This document shows positions 20,009 through 29,407 of a stretch of DNA of 64,000 nucleotides, in pieces. Positions within the stretch are counted from its first letter, which is position 1. Each line of letters begins with the position of its first letter. The position numbers and the translations under genes were made by a program. The notes beneath the pieces are model-generated. The model ran no database searches and had not been told where the DNA came from. It worked only from the letters and a program-made list of their open reading frames with translations. The stretch is from Flavobacteriaceae bacterium (GTDB lineage: Bacteria; Bacteroidota; Bacteroidia; Flavobacteriales; Flavobacteriaceae): the NCBI GenBank assembly GCA_030726725.1, contig JANRDC010000023.1:1-64000 (forward strand), written 5' to 3'.

Positions 20009-21274
20009 ATGCTCAAAAAAAGTCTACTGATCAGTTTTTGGATGCTGGTTTTGTCCCAGGTTGTTTATGCGCAACACCCGGTAGCATACCGTTTGGATTC
20101 CCTGATCAACGATGCCATTACCCGCAAAGCATTTCCTGGAGCCCAACTTTATGTGTACCACCAAGGGGATACATTGATCAACAAATCTTATGGATTTCAC
20201 ACCTATGATTCTATTACAGCGGTCAGCAATCAACACCTGTATGATTTAGCCTCGCTCACCAAAGTATTGGCAGGGACACTTTCCGTGATGGGATGGACCG
20301 CTGAGGGATTAATGCGTCCGGATGATCCAGTAGGGTTTCATTTTCCAGCGCTGAAAAAATCTTCAAAAAGCGACCATACCTTAAGGGAAGTGATGGCCCA
20401 CCAAGCCGGTTGGCAACCCTATATCAGCCATCAAAATACGGTATTTAACTCCGCGGGCAGGCCTAAGTCGAGGACTATATCCAAAAAGCCGAGCAATAGG
20501 TATCCCTACCCAGTGGATACTGAGTGGTATGTGCATAAAAATTACCCAAAGAAAATAGCCAGGCGCATCGCCCAAACCCCCATTGCCCACCGCGGAACCT
20601 ACCAGTATTCTGGTCTGCTGTTCTTTTTGTTGCCAGATTGGTCTCAACGGGTTTTTGGGAGACCATGGACAGCGTATTTACAGGCTGAATTCTATACCCC
20701 TATTGGGGCAGACCGTTTGACATTTCGTCCTTTAGCGCGTTTTAAACCCCAGGAAATTGTGCCTACTGAGGTGGACACCTTGTTTAGAAATAAGTTAGTT
20801 CACGGCACCGTGCACGACGAAGCAGCCTCGATGATGGGGGGAGTTTCAGGCAACGCTGGGTTATTTGGCAATGCGCACTCAGTGGCCCAGGTAGCTCATT
20901 TATTGCTTGCTAGAGGAAGCTTTAAGTCAACGTCTATGTTACCAGCTGATTTGGTAGATCGATTTACTGCCCAAGCTTACCCGGGCTCCAATAACAGAAG
21001 GGGTATTGGATTTGACAAACCGGAAGGCAATTACCCTTCCGCTCTTTTATCTCCAGAAAGCTATGGGCATACAGGTTTTACCGGCACCTTTTTTTGGGTG
21101 GACCCAAAAAATGATTTTGTCGTAGTGTTGCTCACCAATAGGGTCTATCCCTCCAGGGCACAACAAGGGTTATACGACCTGGGTATTCGCCGAAAGATGA
21201 TTGATATGGTCCTCACTCACCCCGAACAGACGATTCCTGTTGCAGCACATAAAACTGATAAGGCGCAAAGGTGA
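20009..21274 (+). CDS. Serine hydrolase, beta-lactamase class C / esterase-like
   Basis: Signal peptide; LASLTKVLAGT (SxxK), YQYSG, YGHTGFTGTFFWVDP. Confidence 0.88.
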   Translation: MLKKSLLISFWMLVLSQVVYAQHPVAYRLDSLINDAITRKAFPGAQLYVYHQGDTLINKSYGFHTYDSITAVSNQHLYDLASLTKVLAGTLSVMGWTAEGLMRPDDPVGFHFPALKKSSKSDHTLREVMAHQAGWQPYISHQNTVFNSAGRPKSRTISKKPSNRYPYPVDTEWYVHKNYPKKIARRIAQTPIAHRGTYQYSGLLFFLLPDWSQRVFGRPWTAYLQAEFYTPIGADRLTFRPLARFKPQEIVPTEVDTLFRNKLVHGTVHDEAASMMGGVSGNAGLFGNAHSVAQVAHLLLARGSFKSTSMLPADLVDRFTAQAYPGSNNRRGIGFDKPEGNYPSALLSPESYGHTGFTGTFFWVDPKNDFVVVLLTNRVYPSRAQQGLYDLGIRRKMIDMVLTHPEQTIPVAAHKTDKAQR

Positions 21275-23147
21275 GTTGACCTTCGTTGGATAGGTTTACC
21301 GTTTTACCTGTCCACAGATCCAGTGTTTTTTGGGGTATTGAACGCCCGCTTAGGGTCACCGTTTTGGATTGACCACCGTAGTGAAACAGCGCGTGTATGG
21401 ACCCGCGTGACATCCCGATGACCGAAGGGTGATCAGTGGGCCACCACTCTACATTATTGGTGTCTGCAAAAATATCATGGGCCTTTCTCAAGGCGATCAG
21501 TTTTTGGTGGAGTGCAAAAATACGCCCTTCCACACTGGCTTGATCAGCCCTTTTTTTTCTTTTTTCTGCACGGATGATCGGGCGGTGGACCCATCGATTG
21601 TCATAGCTTTTGGACGGGTCATCTTGGAAAGAATAATCATTGATATGGCCTAGTTCGTCTCCGTAATACAACATGGGGATCCCACCGAGCAGCAGGCATT
21701 GCGCTTGCATCAATGCAATTCGAGCTATGGCCCGTTCGAGGGCTGTAGTATCGTCGAGCTCAAGCGCTTTTTCCACACCGCATAGCGAGGCCAATGTTCC
21801 CGAAATACGCGCGTCGTTCGTCTTTGGATTGACCCCAAAAAGCATACCCCTGGCTGGACTGTCCGGGTGTTGACCAGACCAGTAGTCCTTGAGAAATGCT
21901 CTGTGCAGATAGGGCGTAAAACCTGCTTGCTCAATGTATTTGTCCTCAAAACCGAATCCGATATCATCGTGGCATCGGGTGTAATTCAACCAGGTTGTTC
22001 CCAGAGGTTTACGGCTGATAATCGCTTGATTTAACCTCAAGTTTGTCGTGTTTCCTGTGGCCAATGCATCCCACTGCAGCGCCATCTGTGCCGCATTGTA
22101 CGCTAAATCGCATTCTCTTCCCTGCATCAATCCATGGCCAAAGAAATCCATGATTTGTTCCGGGGCCAATATAGCCTCCCCCAAAATAGCCATACCTGGT
22201 GTGGCCACGCGAACGGCAGATTTGATCAACTGCAACAGCAGATGCGCTTGGGGCAGATTTTGACAGGTGGTGCCCATTTGTTTCCAAATAAATGCAGGAG
22301 CGTCAATACGCAATATATCTACCCCTAAATTTCCATAGTATAGAATATGTTCTACCATGGCATGTAACACCTGGGGATTGCTAAAGTTGAGGTCCCACTG
22401 GTAGTGGTGAAAGACAGTCATCACCCAAGCATTCATCTCTGAGTTGAAGGTAAAGCTCCCTGGTGCGCTTTCAGGAAACACTTCGGGCATCGTGGCTTCC
22501 ATTTGGTCTGGCACAGTTCGGTCGGCATAGGTGTAGTAAAAGGACTGGTAAAACGGATCTCCAGCTTTGGCTTTAAGCGCCCAAGGGTGTTGGTCAGAGG
22601 TGTGGTTCACCACGATATCCGTCATCAAATACATGCCTCTTTTAAGCAGTTCCTGTTGCAGGTCAGCCAGGTCTTGATCGCTGCCGAATCTGGGGTCTAC
22701 ACTTCGGTAATCCGATACTGCATAACCCCCATCTGACGCCTCAGCAGGACTTTTCATCACCGGTAACAAGTGCAGCGCATTCACCCCCAATTCTTCCAGG
22801 TAATCCAATTGCTTCACCAGACCCTTTAAATCACCGCCAAAGCGATCGACATACAAGCTCATGCCCACTAGATTTTGGTCAGTAATCCATGCATCTTTTA
22901 CAGCTTTTTGAGCATCTCTTGACTTGAGCGCCTTAGATCTCAAACCATATGCTTGAGCGATTCCTCGGATGAGTGCTCTGTAGGCAGTTTCTGCATTCGC
23001 GTCGTGTCCATAGATCTGAAAAAACAAATCGTGTAGGGTATGGGCTTCAGCCATGAGGCGGTTCCAAAAAGGACGGTCAGCAGTTTGGGTTTTAATGCCG
23101 TCTTCACTGCACCACTGGGTGAGCTGGTCGAGGTGGTTGAGGTTCAT
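21213..23147 (-). CDS. Amylosucrase-like GH13 enzyme
   Basis: GVDILRIDAPAFIWKQMGTTCQNLPQAH, AILGEAILAPEQI, YTRCHDDIGFGFED. Confidence 0.88.
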   Translation of the reverse strand: MNLNHLDQLTQWCSEDGIKTQTADRPFWNRLMAEAHTLHDLFFQIYGHDANAETAYRALIRGIAQAYGLRSKALKSRDAQKAVKDAWITDQNLVGMSLYVDRFGGDLKGLVKQLDYLEELGVNALHLLPVMKSPAEASDGGYAVSDYRSVDPRFGSDQDLADLQQELLKRGMYLMTDIVVNHTSDQHPWALKAKAGDPFYQSFYYTYADRTVPDQMEATMPEVFPESAPGSFTFNSEMNAWVMTVFHHYQWDLNFSNPQVLHAMVEHILYYGNLGVDILRIDAPAFIWKQMGTTCQNLPQAHLLLQLIKSAVRVATPGMAILGEAILAPEQIMDFFGHGLMQGRECDLAYNAAQMALQWDALATGNTTNLRLNQAIISRKPLGTTWLNYTRCHDDIGFGFEDKYIEQAGFTPYLHRAFLKDYWSGQHPDSPARGMLFGVNPKTNDARISGTLASLCGVEKALELDDTTALERAIARIALMQAQCLLLGGIPMLYYGDELGHINDYSFQDDPSKSYDNRWVHRPIIRAEKRKKRADQASVEGRIFALHQKLIALRKAHDIFADTNNVEWWPTDHPSVIGMSRGSIHALFHYGGQSKTVTLSGRSIPQKTLDLWTGKTVNLSNEGQLTFAPYQFYVLQQESSVRGE

Positions 23148-23306
23148 CAGTTTAGTTTGAGAAAGTAAAAATAGAGACTACTGGGCTTTGTACGCTTTGG
23201 CCATTCAAAAAATCACAAAATTTTTGTTCAGTTCTATTAAACCCTAAGCGCGTAAAGTGCTCTAAACCCTTATATTTAACCCATCCATAAACATTAAATT
23301 TTTTCC

Positions 23307-23822
23307 ATGGAACTCAACAACAGAGAAATCAGCAACAAAGTCCGTGTCATTCACCGCTATTTGGGCTTCTTTTTAACCGGTATTATGGCCATGTACGCCA
23401 TCAGTGGAATGACCCTGATCTTTAGACAGACTGAATTTCTCAAAAAGGAAGTCGTGGAAACCCGTCAATTACCCGTTGGTCTTGCCCCGGAGGAATTGGC
23501 CCCTGAACTTAAAATGAAGGTTGAGTTTCAGCTCATCGAAGGTGATGTGTACACCTTTGGACAAAGCACTTATGATGCCAAAACAGGTATCGCTACCATC
23601 AAGGAGAAGCGTTTGCCTTATTTATTGGATAAAATGACCAAGGTGCACAAGGCCACCCACAAAAGCCCGCTTTATTTTATGAACCTGTTTTTTGGGTTGA
23701 GCTTATTGTTTTTTGTGATTTCTACTTTTTGGATGTTTCTGCCCAGCACCTCAGTGTTTAAAAAAGGAATGTATTTTGCGCTGGCCGGTGTGGTTCTTTT
23801 TTTGATCATGATTCTGGTGTAG
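23307..23822 (+). CDS. PepSY-like membrane protein
   Basis: IHRYLGFFLTGIMAMYAISGMTLIFRQ; central VYTFGQSTYDAKTGIA segment; paired C-terminal TM helices. Confidence 0.65.
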   Translation: MELNNREISNKVRVIHRYLGFFLTGIMAMYAISGMTLIFRQTEFLKKEVVETRQLPVGLAPEELAPELKMKVEFQLIEGDVYTFGQSTYDAKTGIATIKEKRLPYLLDKMTKVHKATHKSPLYFMNLFFGLSLLFFVISTFWMFLPSTSVFKKGMYFALAGVVLFLIMILV

Positions 23823-23866
23823 TGCTCGATTCGGGTTTTTGCTATCTTTAACCAAAACCCACATCG

Positions 23867-25204
23867 ATGAAAAAATATTGGCTATTGATATTTGTGTTGG
23901 GTCCATTGGTTTGGGCCCAACCTGTTTTAAGTGAACGGGAACAAGCACGCGTAAAAGATGAGCTCCTGGGGGAGCGATTAACTCAGTTACTCCCTGAGTT
24001 GATGGACCGGACGGGCATCGACCTTTGGGTGATGATCACCCGTGAGTACAATGAAGATCCGGTGGTTAAAACACTTTTGCCAGCTACTTGGTTGAACGCC
24101 CGGAGAAGAACCATGATCTTGTTTTATCGGAATGCGGATACCCAAACCATGGATCGATTGGCCGTGGCGCGTTATGACTTTGGCCCACATATTGCTTCGG
24201 CATGGGATGCTGAAAAGCAACCCGACCAATGGAAGCGTTTGGTGGAGTTGATCTCAGAGCGCAACCCCAAAAAAATAGGAATCAATATCTCCGAAGACTT
24301 TAATATAGCAGATGGATTAGCCCACACTGACTACGCCTTACTCATGGAGTATTTGCCCGCTGATTTGCGGGATAAAGTAGTTTCTGCCCAACCCTTAGCT
24401 ACTGCGTGGATTGAAACCAGAACTGAGCGGGAGATGCAGATATACACCCAGTTGTCAGATCTGACCCACAAAATCATCGCTCAAGCATTTTCAGAACAAG
24501 TCATCACCCCCGGTTTAACCACGACTACCGATGTCGAGTGGTGGTTTCGCGAAGAACTGACCAGGTTGGGCTTGGAGACTTGGTTTCACCCTTCTGTCGA
24601 TGTACAGAGATCAGAGGATGTATTGGGCGATCACCTTTATTCTTTTTCCAATAGGCCTGAGCATCAAGTGATACAACACGGTGATTTAGTACACTGTGAT
24701 TTTGGCATCACTTATTTAGGACTAAATACGGATTGTCAAGAGCTGGCTTACGTGCTTCGACCAGGAGAAACGACCCCACCTAGTTTTTTGACTCAAGCAT
24801 TGGCCCAAGGCAATCAATTACAAGATTTCTTAACCGATGAATTTAAGTCGGGACGCTCCGGTAATGAAATGCTGGCCCAAGCCTTAAAGAACGCTGCAAA
24901 GGCAGGTTTAAGGCCTTCAATTTACACCCATCCACTGGGCAGTTACGGCCACTCCTCTGGTCCGACCATTGGGATGTGGGACCAACAAAACGGTGTTCCA
25001 GGTGCTGGAGATTATCCGTTGTTTCCCCGTACGGTGTATGCCATCGAACTAAATACTACGGTGTATATTCCTCAGTGGAAGCGGGATATACGCATTATGC
25101 TGGAGGAGCCTGGTTACTTTGGACCAGAAGGGTTTAGATATGTCCACGGGAGACAAACCCAGTTACTCACCATACCTAGGGTACAGGAGCACCAAGGGTA
25201 TTGA
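23867..25204 (+). CDS. Secreted M24-family metallopeptidase (Xaa-Pro aminopeptidase/creatinase-like)
   Basis: GDLVHCDFGITYLGLNTDCQELAYVL; THPLGSYGHSSGPTIG; YAIELNTTVYI. Confidence 0.85.
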   Translation: MKKYWLLIFVLGPLVWAQPVLSEREQARVKDELLGERLTQLLPELMDRTGIDLWVMITREYNEDPVVKTLLPATWLNARRRTMILFYRNADTQTMDRLAVARYDFGPHIASAWDAEKQPDQWKRLVELISERNPKKIGINISEDFNIADGLAHTDYALLMEYLPADLRDKVVSAQPLATAWIETRTEREMQIYTQLSDLTHKIIAQAFSEQVITPGLTTTTDVEWWFREELTRLGLETWFHPSVDVQRSEDVLGDHLYSFSNRPEHQVIQHGDLVHCDFGITYLGLNTDCQELAYVLRPGETTPPSFLTQALAQGNQLQDFLTDEFKSGRSGNEMLAQALKNAAKAGLRPSIYTHPLGSYGHSSGPTIGMWDQQNGVPGAGDYPLFPRTVYAIELNTTVYIPQWKRDIRIMLEEPGYFGPEGFRYVHGRQTQLLTIPRVQEHQGY

Positions 25205-25222
25205 TGGAACTCATCAATACCC
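25196..25222. terminator. Perfect 11-bp hairpin between convergent genes, without a clear T-tract
   Basis: GGGTATTGATG-GAACT-CATCAATACCC; includes the stop codon of the M24 gene. Confidence 0.5.
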
Positions 25223-25244
25223 TGTTCATGCTTCCTTCTTGAGT

Positions 25245-25586
25245 TTAGTCTACGTGTTTTCCTCCGTCTCGGTATAGACAGCAGGCGGGAAGTTTTTCAT
25301 AAACTTCCTTAGGTGCTTTCTGATTCTTGGTGTCATGACCTGCCGCAGCAATTGCTTTTTCAACTTGGGCTAGGTCAGCCTTAAGCGGGTCGTAAATCAG
25401 GGTGAGTTGATCGCTGGGAATATCCCATGCTGCCCATTTAACCCCTTTTACGCCTAGGGTTGCTTTGACAATTCTCTTTTGACAAAGCGAACAATTTCCT
25501 TTAACCTCAAGGGTTGTTTTTTGTGGCTTTTGGGCATACAGACCTGTGGTGGCAAGCAGCGAAAGCAGGAAGATAATTTTTTTCAT
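25245..25586 (-). CDS. Exported heavy-metal-associated (HMA-like) protein
   Basis: Signal peptide; VKGNCSLCQKRIVKATLGVKGVKWAAWD with CxxC. Confidence 0.8.
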   Translation of the reverse strand: MKKIIFLLSLLATTGLYAQKPQKTTLEVKGNCSLCQKRIVKATLGVKGVKWAAWDIPSDQLTLIYDPLKADLAQVEKAIAAAGHDTKNQKAPKEVYEKLPACCLYRDGGKHVD

Positions 25587-25603
25587 AGCGTGATTATTTT
25601 AGG

Positions 25604-27709
25604 TTAAAGTAACGTCCAACGCATACCGATGTACCCCATGCGTCCAAAGATGGGCGCGTAGATCTGAGCCGCGTCAAATCGGTCGTTGTAGGGTTCACTT
25701 GCAGCGATGATGGGGTTTTCTTGGGTATAGTTCGTCGCATTTTCTACGCCCACGTACACCTCTAGTGTTTTGCTAAACGCTTTGGTGAGTTGGCTATTGA
25801 CTAGGTGATAGCTTGGGGCATATCCTCCGTAGGGGTTGCGGACATTGGCCACTAGACGCTGACTGCCCACGCCGTGATAAGTAGCATCCCATCGCCATTG
25901 TGCCCCTAGAGCATTCGGCGTGCTTTGGTAGCTCAATTGGGCAAAGGCTCTTTTTCTGGGTTGCAGCGGTCGTTGAAGTAAATTACCGTCATAAGTGGTT
26001 TTTACGTCATCCAATTTATAGGCCAAGCGTACTTCCCAATGTGTGGGGATATCAATTTCTAGCGAGGCCAACGCGCTGTTGGCATAGCTTTCCCCCTGAA
26101 GCGGTTGAAAAGAAAGTCGCTGAGGATTTTCCCAATTGACCACTACCTGATCTTTAAATTGGGTGCGGTACAGGTCAAGTGTCAAATCCAAACCTATGCT
26201 GCCCAAGGATGCTGTTTGTCTGATACTTCCTCCGTAATTCCAGGATAGCTCAGGATCAAAGCCATAGATGGGCCCTGCGTTGTTCTCCAAGACCAACAGT
26301 CGGTTGGTCAAAAATATGTTTTGGTTTTCTGTAAATATATTGGCCGCTCTTCTTCCGCTGCCCGCTGCCAACCTTAGGGTGGTTTTTGTCCAGGGGTTGT
26401 AGCGCAGGTGAAGTCTAGGGGTGATAAATGCCCCCCATTGGTTGTGCCAATCCGCTCTGACTCCAGCCACCAATCCGATGTTGTCTAGGTTGTCATAGCT
26501 GTATTCAAAGAAACTGCCAATCGAGTAATCCCTTCGTCTGAATTCTGATCCGTTGAGCAATTCTTCGTACTGGTCAAAGGTCAGGTTTCCGCCTGCTTTA
26601 AATTTGTTTTGGGTAGATCCGATAATCGATTGAAATAAACCGTTGGCATAACCGCTGATGTGGTCCATATCGTAGGCTTTTTGCCCAAAAGTAGATTGCT
26701 GCACGTGTCTGGAAAGATTTCCTTGCAGCCCAATGCTTTGGTAGGGCATCTCAGGAAACACATAACCCATTTTAAAGGCGCCCTCCAACCTCTCGGTACT
26801 GGTGATGCTTTTCCAAAGCGGTTGTCCGCCCATAAAATTGATTTGGCTGTCCATCTGCCCTGCTTCTTTGTCGTCTTTTAGCCATTTAAGCGTGGCAAAT
26901 CCCACCCACCCTTTCTGGGTGTCTGTATACTGCCAGCGATGCATTAAGTTGACTTGGTCACCCATGGGCATATCCATAAATCCATCGCCGTTGGCATCCA
27001 TGGCTTCTATACGTCGGTTGGCGTGCACAAACAATCCTGTGTGCCAACGCTCATTTAAAGAGGTGTTCCAGTGGGTGTTGAACTCTTGTCGTCCTCCCTG
27101 GGAGGCAAATGCGTTGACGAACAGCAAAGGTTCGGTGAACGGCTTTTTCAGCTCTGTATTGATTTGACCAGCCATACTCTCGTAACCATTGGCCACACTG
27201 CCCACACCCTTGGTGATTTGAATGCTTTCCACCCAGGTGCCTGGAATAAAGGAAAGCCCATAAGTTTGGGCCGCACCTCGAATGGTGGGAATATTTTCTT
27301 CGGTAAATTGAATGTACGGACTGGAGAGCCCAAGCATTTTGATTTGCTTGGCCCCCATCAAGGCATCTGAATAGGATACATCGATGGATGGGTTGGTTTC
27401 AAAACTTTCAGATAGGTTACAGCAGGCCGCTTTAAGCAGTTCAGCGGCATTTACCGTCACCACGTTTTTGGGTTCAAAATAGGATTTTTGGAGTCCTTTT
27501 TTGCGCTGTTCTACCGTGACCTCCTCGAGTTTTTCAGTGATGATTTCTTTAGGGGGAATGGTGTCTTGTTGTTGTTCCATGCCCTGGTGAATTACATCAG
27601 TACACCAAGTGTAGTGAATTCTGGGGGTGGCAATAGATCTACCCGTGGATAATAAGTAGACAAAAAGGGCGGTGCAGTACACAGTGCTGCGCCATATATT
27701 TTTTTTCAT
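25604..27709 (-). CDS. TonB-dependent receptor
   Basis: 701 aa; plug-domain features (LLKAACCNLSESFETNPSIDVSYSDALMGAKQIKMLGL, VGSVANGYESMAGQINTEL); C-terminal beta-barrel ending MRWTLL. Confidence 0.93.
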   Translation of the reverse strand: MKKNIWRSTVYCTALFVYLLSTGRSIATPRIHYTWCTDVIHQGMEQQQDTIPPKEIITEKLEEVTVEQRKKGLQKSYFEPKNVVTVNAAELLKAACCNLSESFETNPSIDVSYSDALMGAKQIKMLGLSSPYIQFTEENIPTIRGAAQTYGLSFIPGTWVESIQITKGVGSVANGYESMAGQINTELKKPFTEPLLFVNAFASQGGRQEFNTHWNTSLNERWHTGLFVHANRRIEAMDANGDGFMDMPMGDQVNLMHRWQYTDTQKGWVGFATLKWLKDDKEAGQMDSQINFMGGQPLWKSITSTERLEGAFKMGYVFPEMPYQSIGLQGNLSRHVQQSTFGQKAYDMDHISGYANGLFQSIIGSTQNKFKAGGNLTFDQYEELLNGSEFRRRDYSIGSFFEYSYDNLDNIGLVAGVRADWHNQWGAFITPRLHLRYNPWTKTTLRLAAGSGRRAANIFTENQNIFLTNRLLVLENNAGPIYGFDPELSWNYGGSIRQTASLGSIGLDLTLDLYRTQFKDQVVVNWENPQRLSFQPLQGESYANSALASLEIDIPTHWEVRLAYKLDDVKTTYDGNLLQRPLQPRKRAFAQLSYQSTPNALGAQWRWDATYHGVGSQRLVANVRNPYGGYAPSYHLVNSQLTKAFSKTLEVYVGVENATNYTQENPIIAASEPYNDRFDAAQIYAPIFGRMGYIGMRWTLL

Positions 27710-27766
27710 GGGTTTAATTTAAGGAATGATTCAGTGATCCAACAAATAAATGTGCAGGAGCAGTGA

Positions 27767-28186
27767 TCAGCCGTAAATCACCCACTGGTGAAATTGAAGG
27801 TATTTGGGTTGTGGGGGCGTTGGCGGCCCGTGAGGCACCCCTGTAAGCGCAGGGTCCTCTGCGATAAAGCCAGCTGTAAATATCCCATTAGGTAGCGGGG
27901 ATTGTGCCTGATAGTGCCAGGCAAATACTGTGGGTATCTCTATTTGATGATCCCCTTTAAAAGGTTGTTCGGCAGCAGAGAGCAGTGTTTGGTCACTGCA
28001 GCATGAAGTTTTTTCAAAGGAGGGTGAATCGGTGCTGGAGGCAGCTTCCATGCCGCATCCCTGTTCCGTGTGCGCCCAAGATACTTCAGCCAGATCATTG
28101 CCGCAGAAGTGCAGATTTAACGCCCACCCGGATTGGGTCAACATCAACCAAAAGGCGAGAAAAAAGGAAAGTACACGCTGTTTCAT
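27767..28186 (-). CDS. HYC_CC_PP-like small exported protein
   Basis: Signal peptide; LHFCGNDLAEVSW, CGM, SCCSD; next to HMA and TonB genes. Start set at MKQRVLSFF. Confidence 0.65.
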   Translation of the reverse strand: MKQRVLSFFLAFWLMLTQSGWALNLHFCGNDLAEVSWAHTEQGCGMEAASSTDSPSFEKTSCCSDQTLLSAAEQPFKGDHQIEIPTVFAWHYQAQSPLPNGIFTAGFIAEDPALTGVPHGPPTPPQPKYLQFHQWVIYG

Positions 28187-28193
28187 GCTGGTG

Positions 28194-28222
28194 CAAAGAT
28201 ACAGAGATATCACCAGGTCAAA
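28194..28222 (-). promoter_or_regulatory. Consensus Bacteroidota promoter TTTG-N17-TATCTTTG
   Basis: Plus-strand CAAA 28219-28222 and CAAAGATA 28194-28201. Confidence 0.65.
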
Positions 28223-28240
28223 TCATTGTTTCACAAAGGT

Positions 28241-29407
28241 TTAACACTGCATAAAACCTCCTTGACCTGCGCAAATGCCGTCGGATAGGTCAACTCGGTA
28301 AACCGCCCCAGTGATGTCATAAGCTTGTCGATAGGTTTCCAATGCGTCCAGCGTCCAGTCAGCTAATTGGTCTTGGTGGATCAAATTAAGGGTACATCCG
28401 CCAAAACCGCCGCCCATCATGCGCGCGCCCAAAACACCGGGTTGATTTTGCGACCAATGAACCATGGTATCCAACTCTGGGCAACTGACCTGGTACAACT
28501 CGCTCAACCCTTGATGACTTTGGTTCATCAGTGCCCCAAGAGCGACGTAATCTTTGGCCTTGATCGCATTTACAGCATTTTCTACCCTGAGTTGTTCGTC
28601 CAGGGTAAAGCGTGCGAGCGGGTAGTCCGCGGGCGATAATTTACTGCGGTGTTGTTCCAATACCTCCAGGGGCAGGTAGGGCAGCGCAGCGACGACAGCG
28701 TCTTTAGGTCCCCAAGGTTTTAAGATATCCCAGGCCCGTTCTACAGCGGCACGCCTTTCGTTGTAAGGGCTGTGTGAGAGTTCATGGGTCACTTTGGTGT
28801 GGAAAAGCACCAACTGGTAAGGGCCAAGATCACAGGGGATATGCTGGGTGCTCAGATCTGAGTTGTTTAAAAGCAATAAGTGATTGGCCTTTGATTTTAC
28901 TACGGCATAGGGATCCATGTGGCCGCATTGGGTACCTACAAATGCGCGTTCTGTTTCGTACGCGATTTGAATTAAGTCCTCCTCGCTTAAAGGACTGTTG
29001 TGGACCTGATGAAGGATTTGCCCCAGCCCTGCGCTCAGGGATGCTGAGGTGCTTAAACCCGCGCCCAGTGGAAGGTTTCCACTGATCTCAATTTCAAGGC
29101 CTACGGAGCTCAGCGGGTGTCTTTTTTGAAAACTCGACCAAATACCTTTAAAAAAAGCACTGGGTTTGTCCTGGGGGTTGCTGGCGCACAACTGGGCTGC
29201 AGAGGTATAGGTCCAAGTGCCCAGCGGTGATTTGAGATGAATGCCGGGGCCGTCAATCTCGGTAGCCTTGATCCATTGTCCCAAAGAGATGGCTCCAGGC
29301 AACACCCATCCCCCTTGATAGTCGATGTGTTCACCGATCAGGTTGATGCGCCCTGGGGCAAATACCTCCCAGGTTCGATGCTTGCCGTTATTTTTCCGCT
29401 CAGTCAC
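28241..29407 (-). CDS. galK: Galactokinase (GHMP kinase)
   Basis: FAPGRINLIGEHIDYQGGWVLPGAI, LPLGAGLSTSASLSAGL, GARMMGGGFGGCTLNLI. Confidence 0.9.
   Translation of the reverse strand: MTERKNNGKHRTWEVFAPGRINLIGEHIDYQGGWVLPGAISLGQWIKATEIDGPGIHLKSPLGTWTYTSAAQLCASNPQDKPSAFFKGIWSSFQKRHPLSSVGLEIEISGNLPLGAGLSTSASLSAGLGQILHQVHNSPLSEEDLIQIAYETERAFVGTQCGHMDPYAVVKSKANHLLLLNNSDLSTQHIPCDLGPYQLVLFHTKVTHELSHSPYNERRAAVERAWDILKPWGPKDAVVAALPYLPLEVLEQHRSKLSPADYPLARFTLDEQLRVENAVNAIKAKDYVALGALMNQSHQGLSELYQVSCPELDTMVHWSQNQPGVLGARMMGGGFGGCTLNLIHQDQLADWTLDALETYRQAYDITGAVYRVDLSDGICAGQGGFMQC

Noticed and set aside
26802-27167. 121-aa plus-strand ORF antisense to the TonB receptor
   Set aside because: Low-complexity shadow translation of a receptor gene; no start context.
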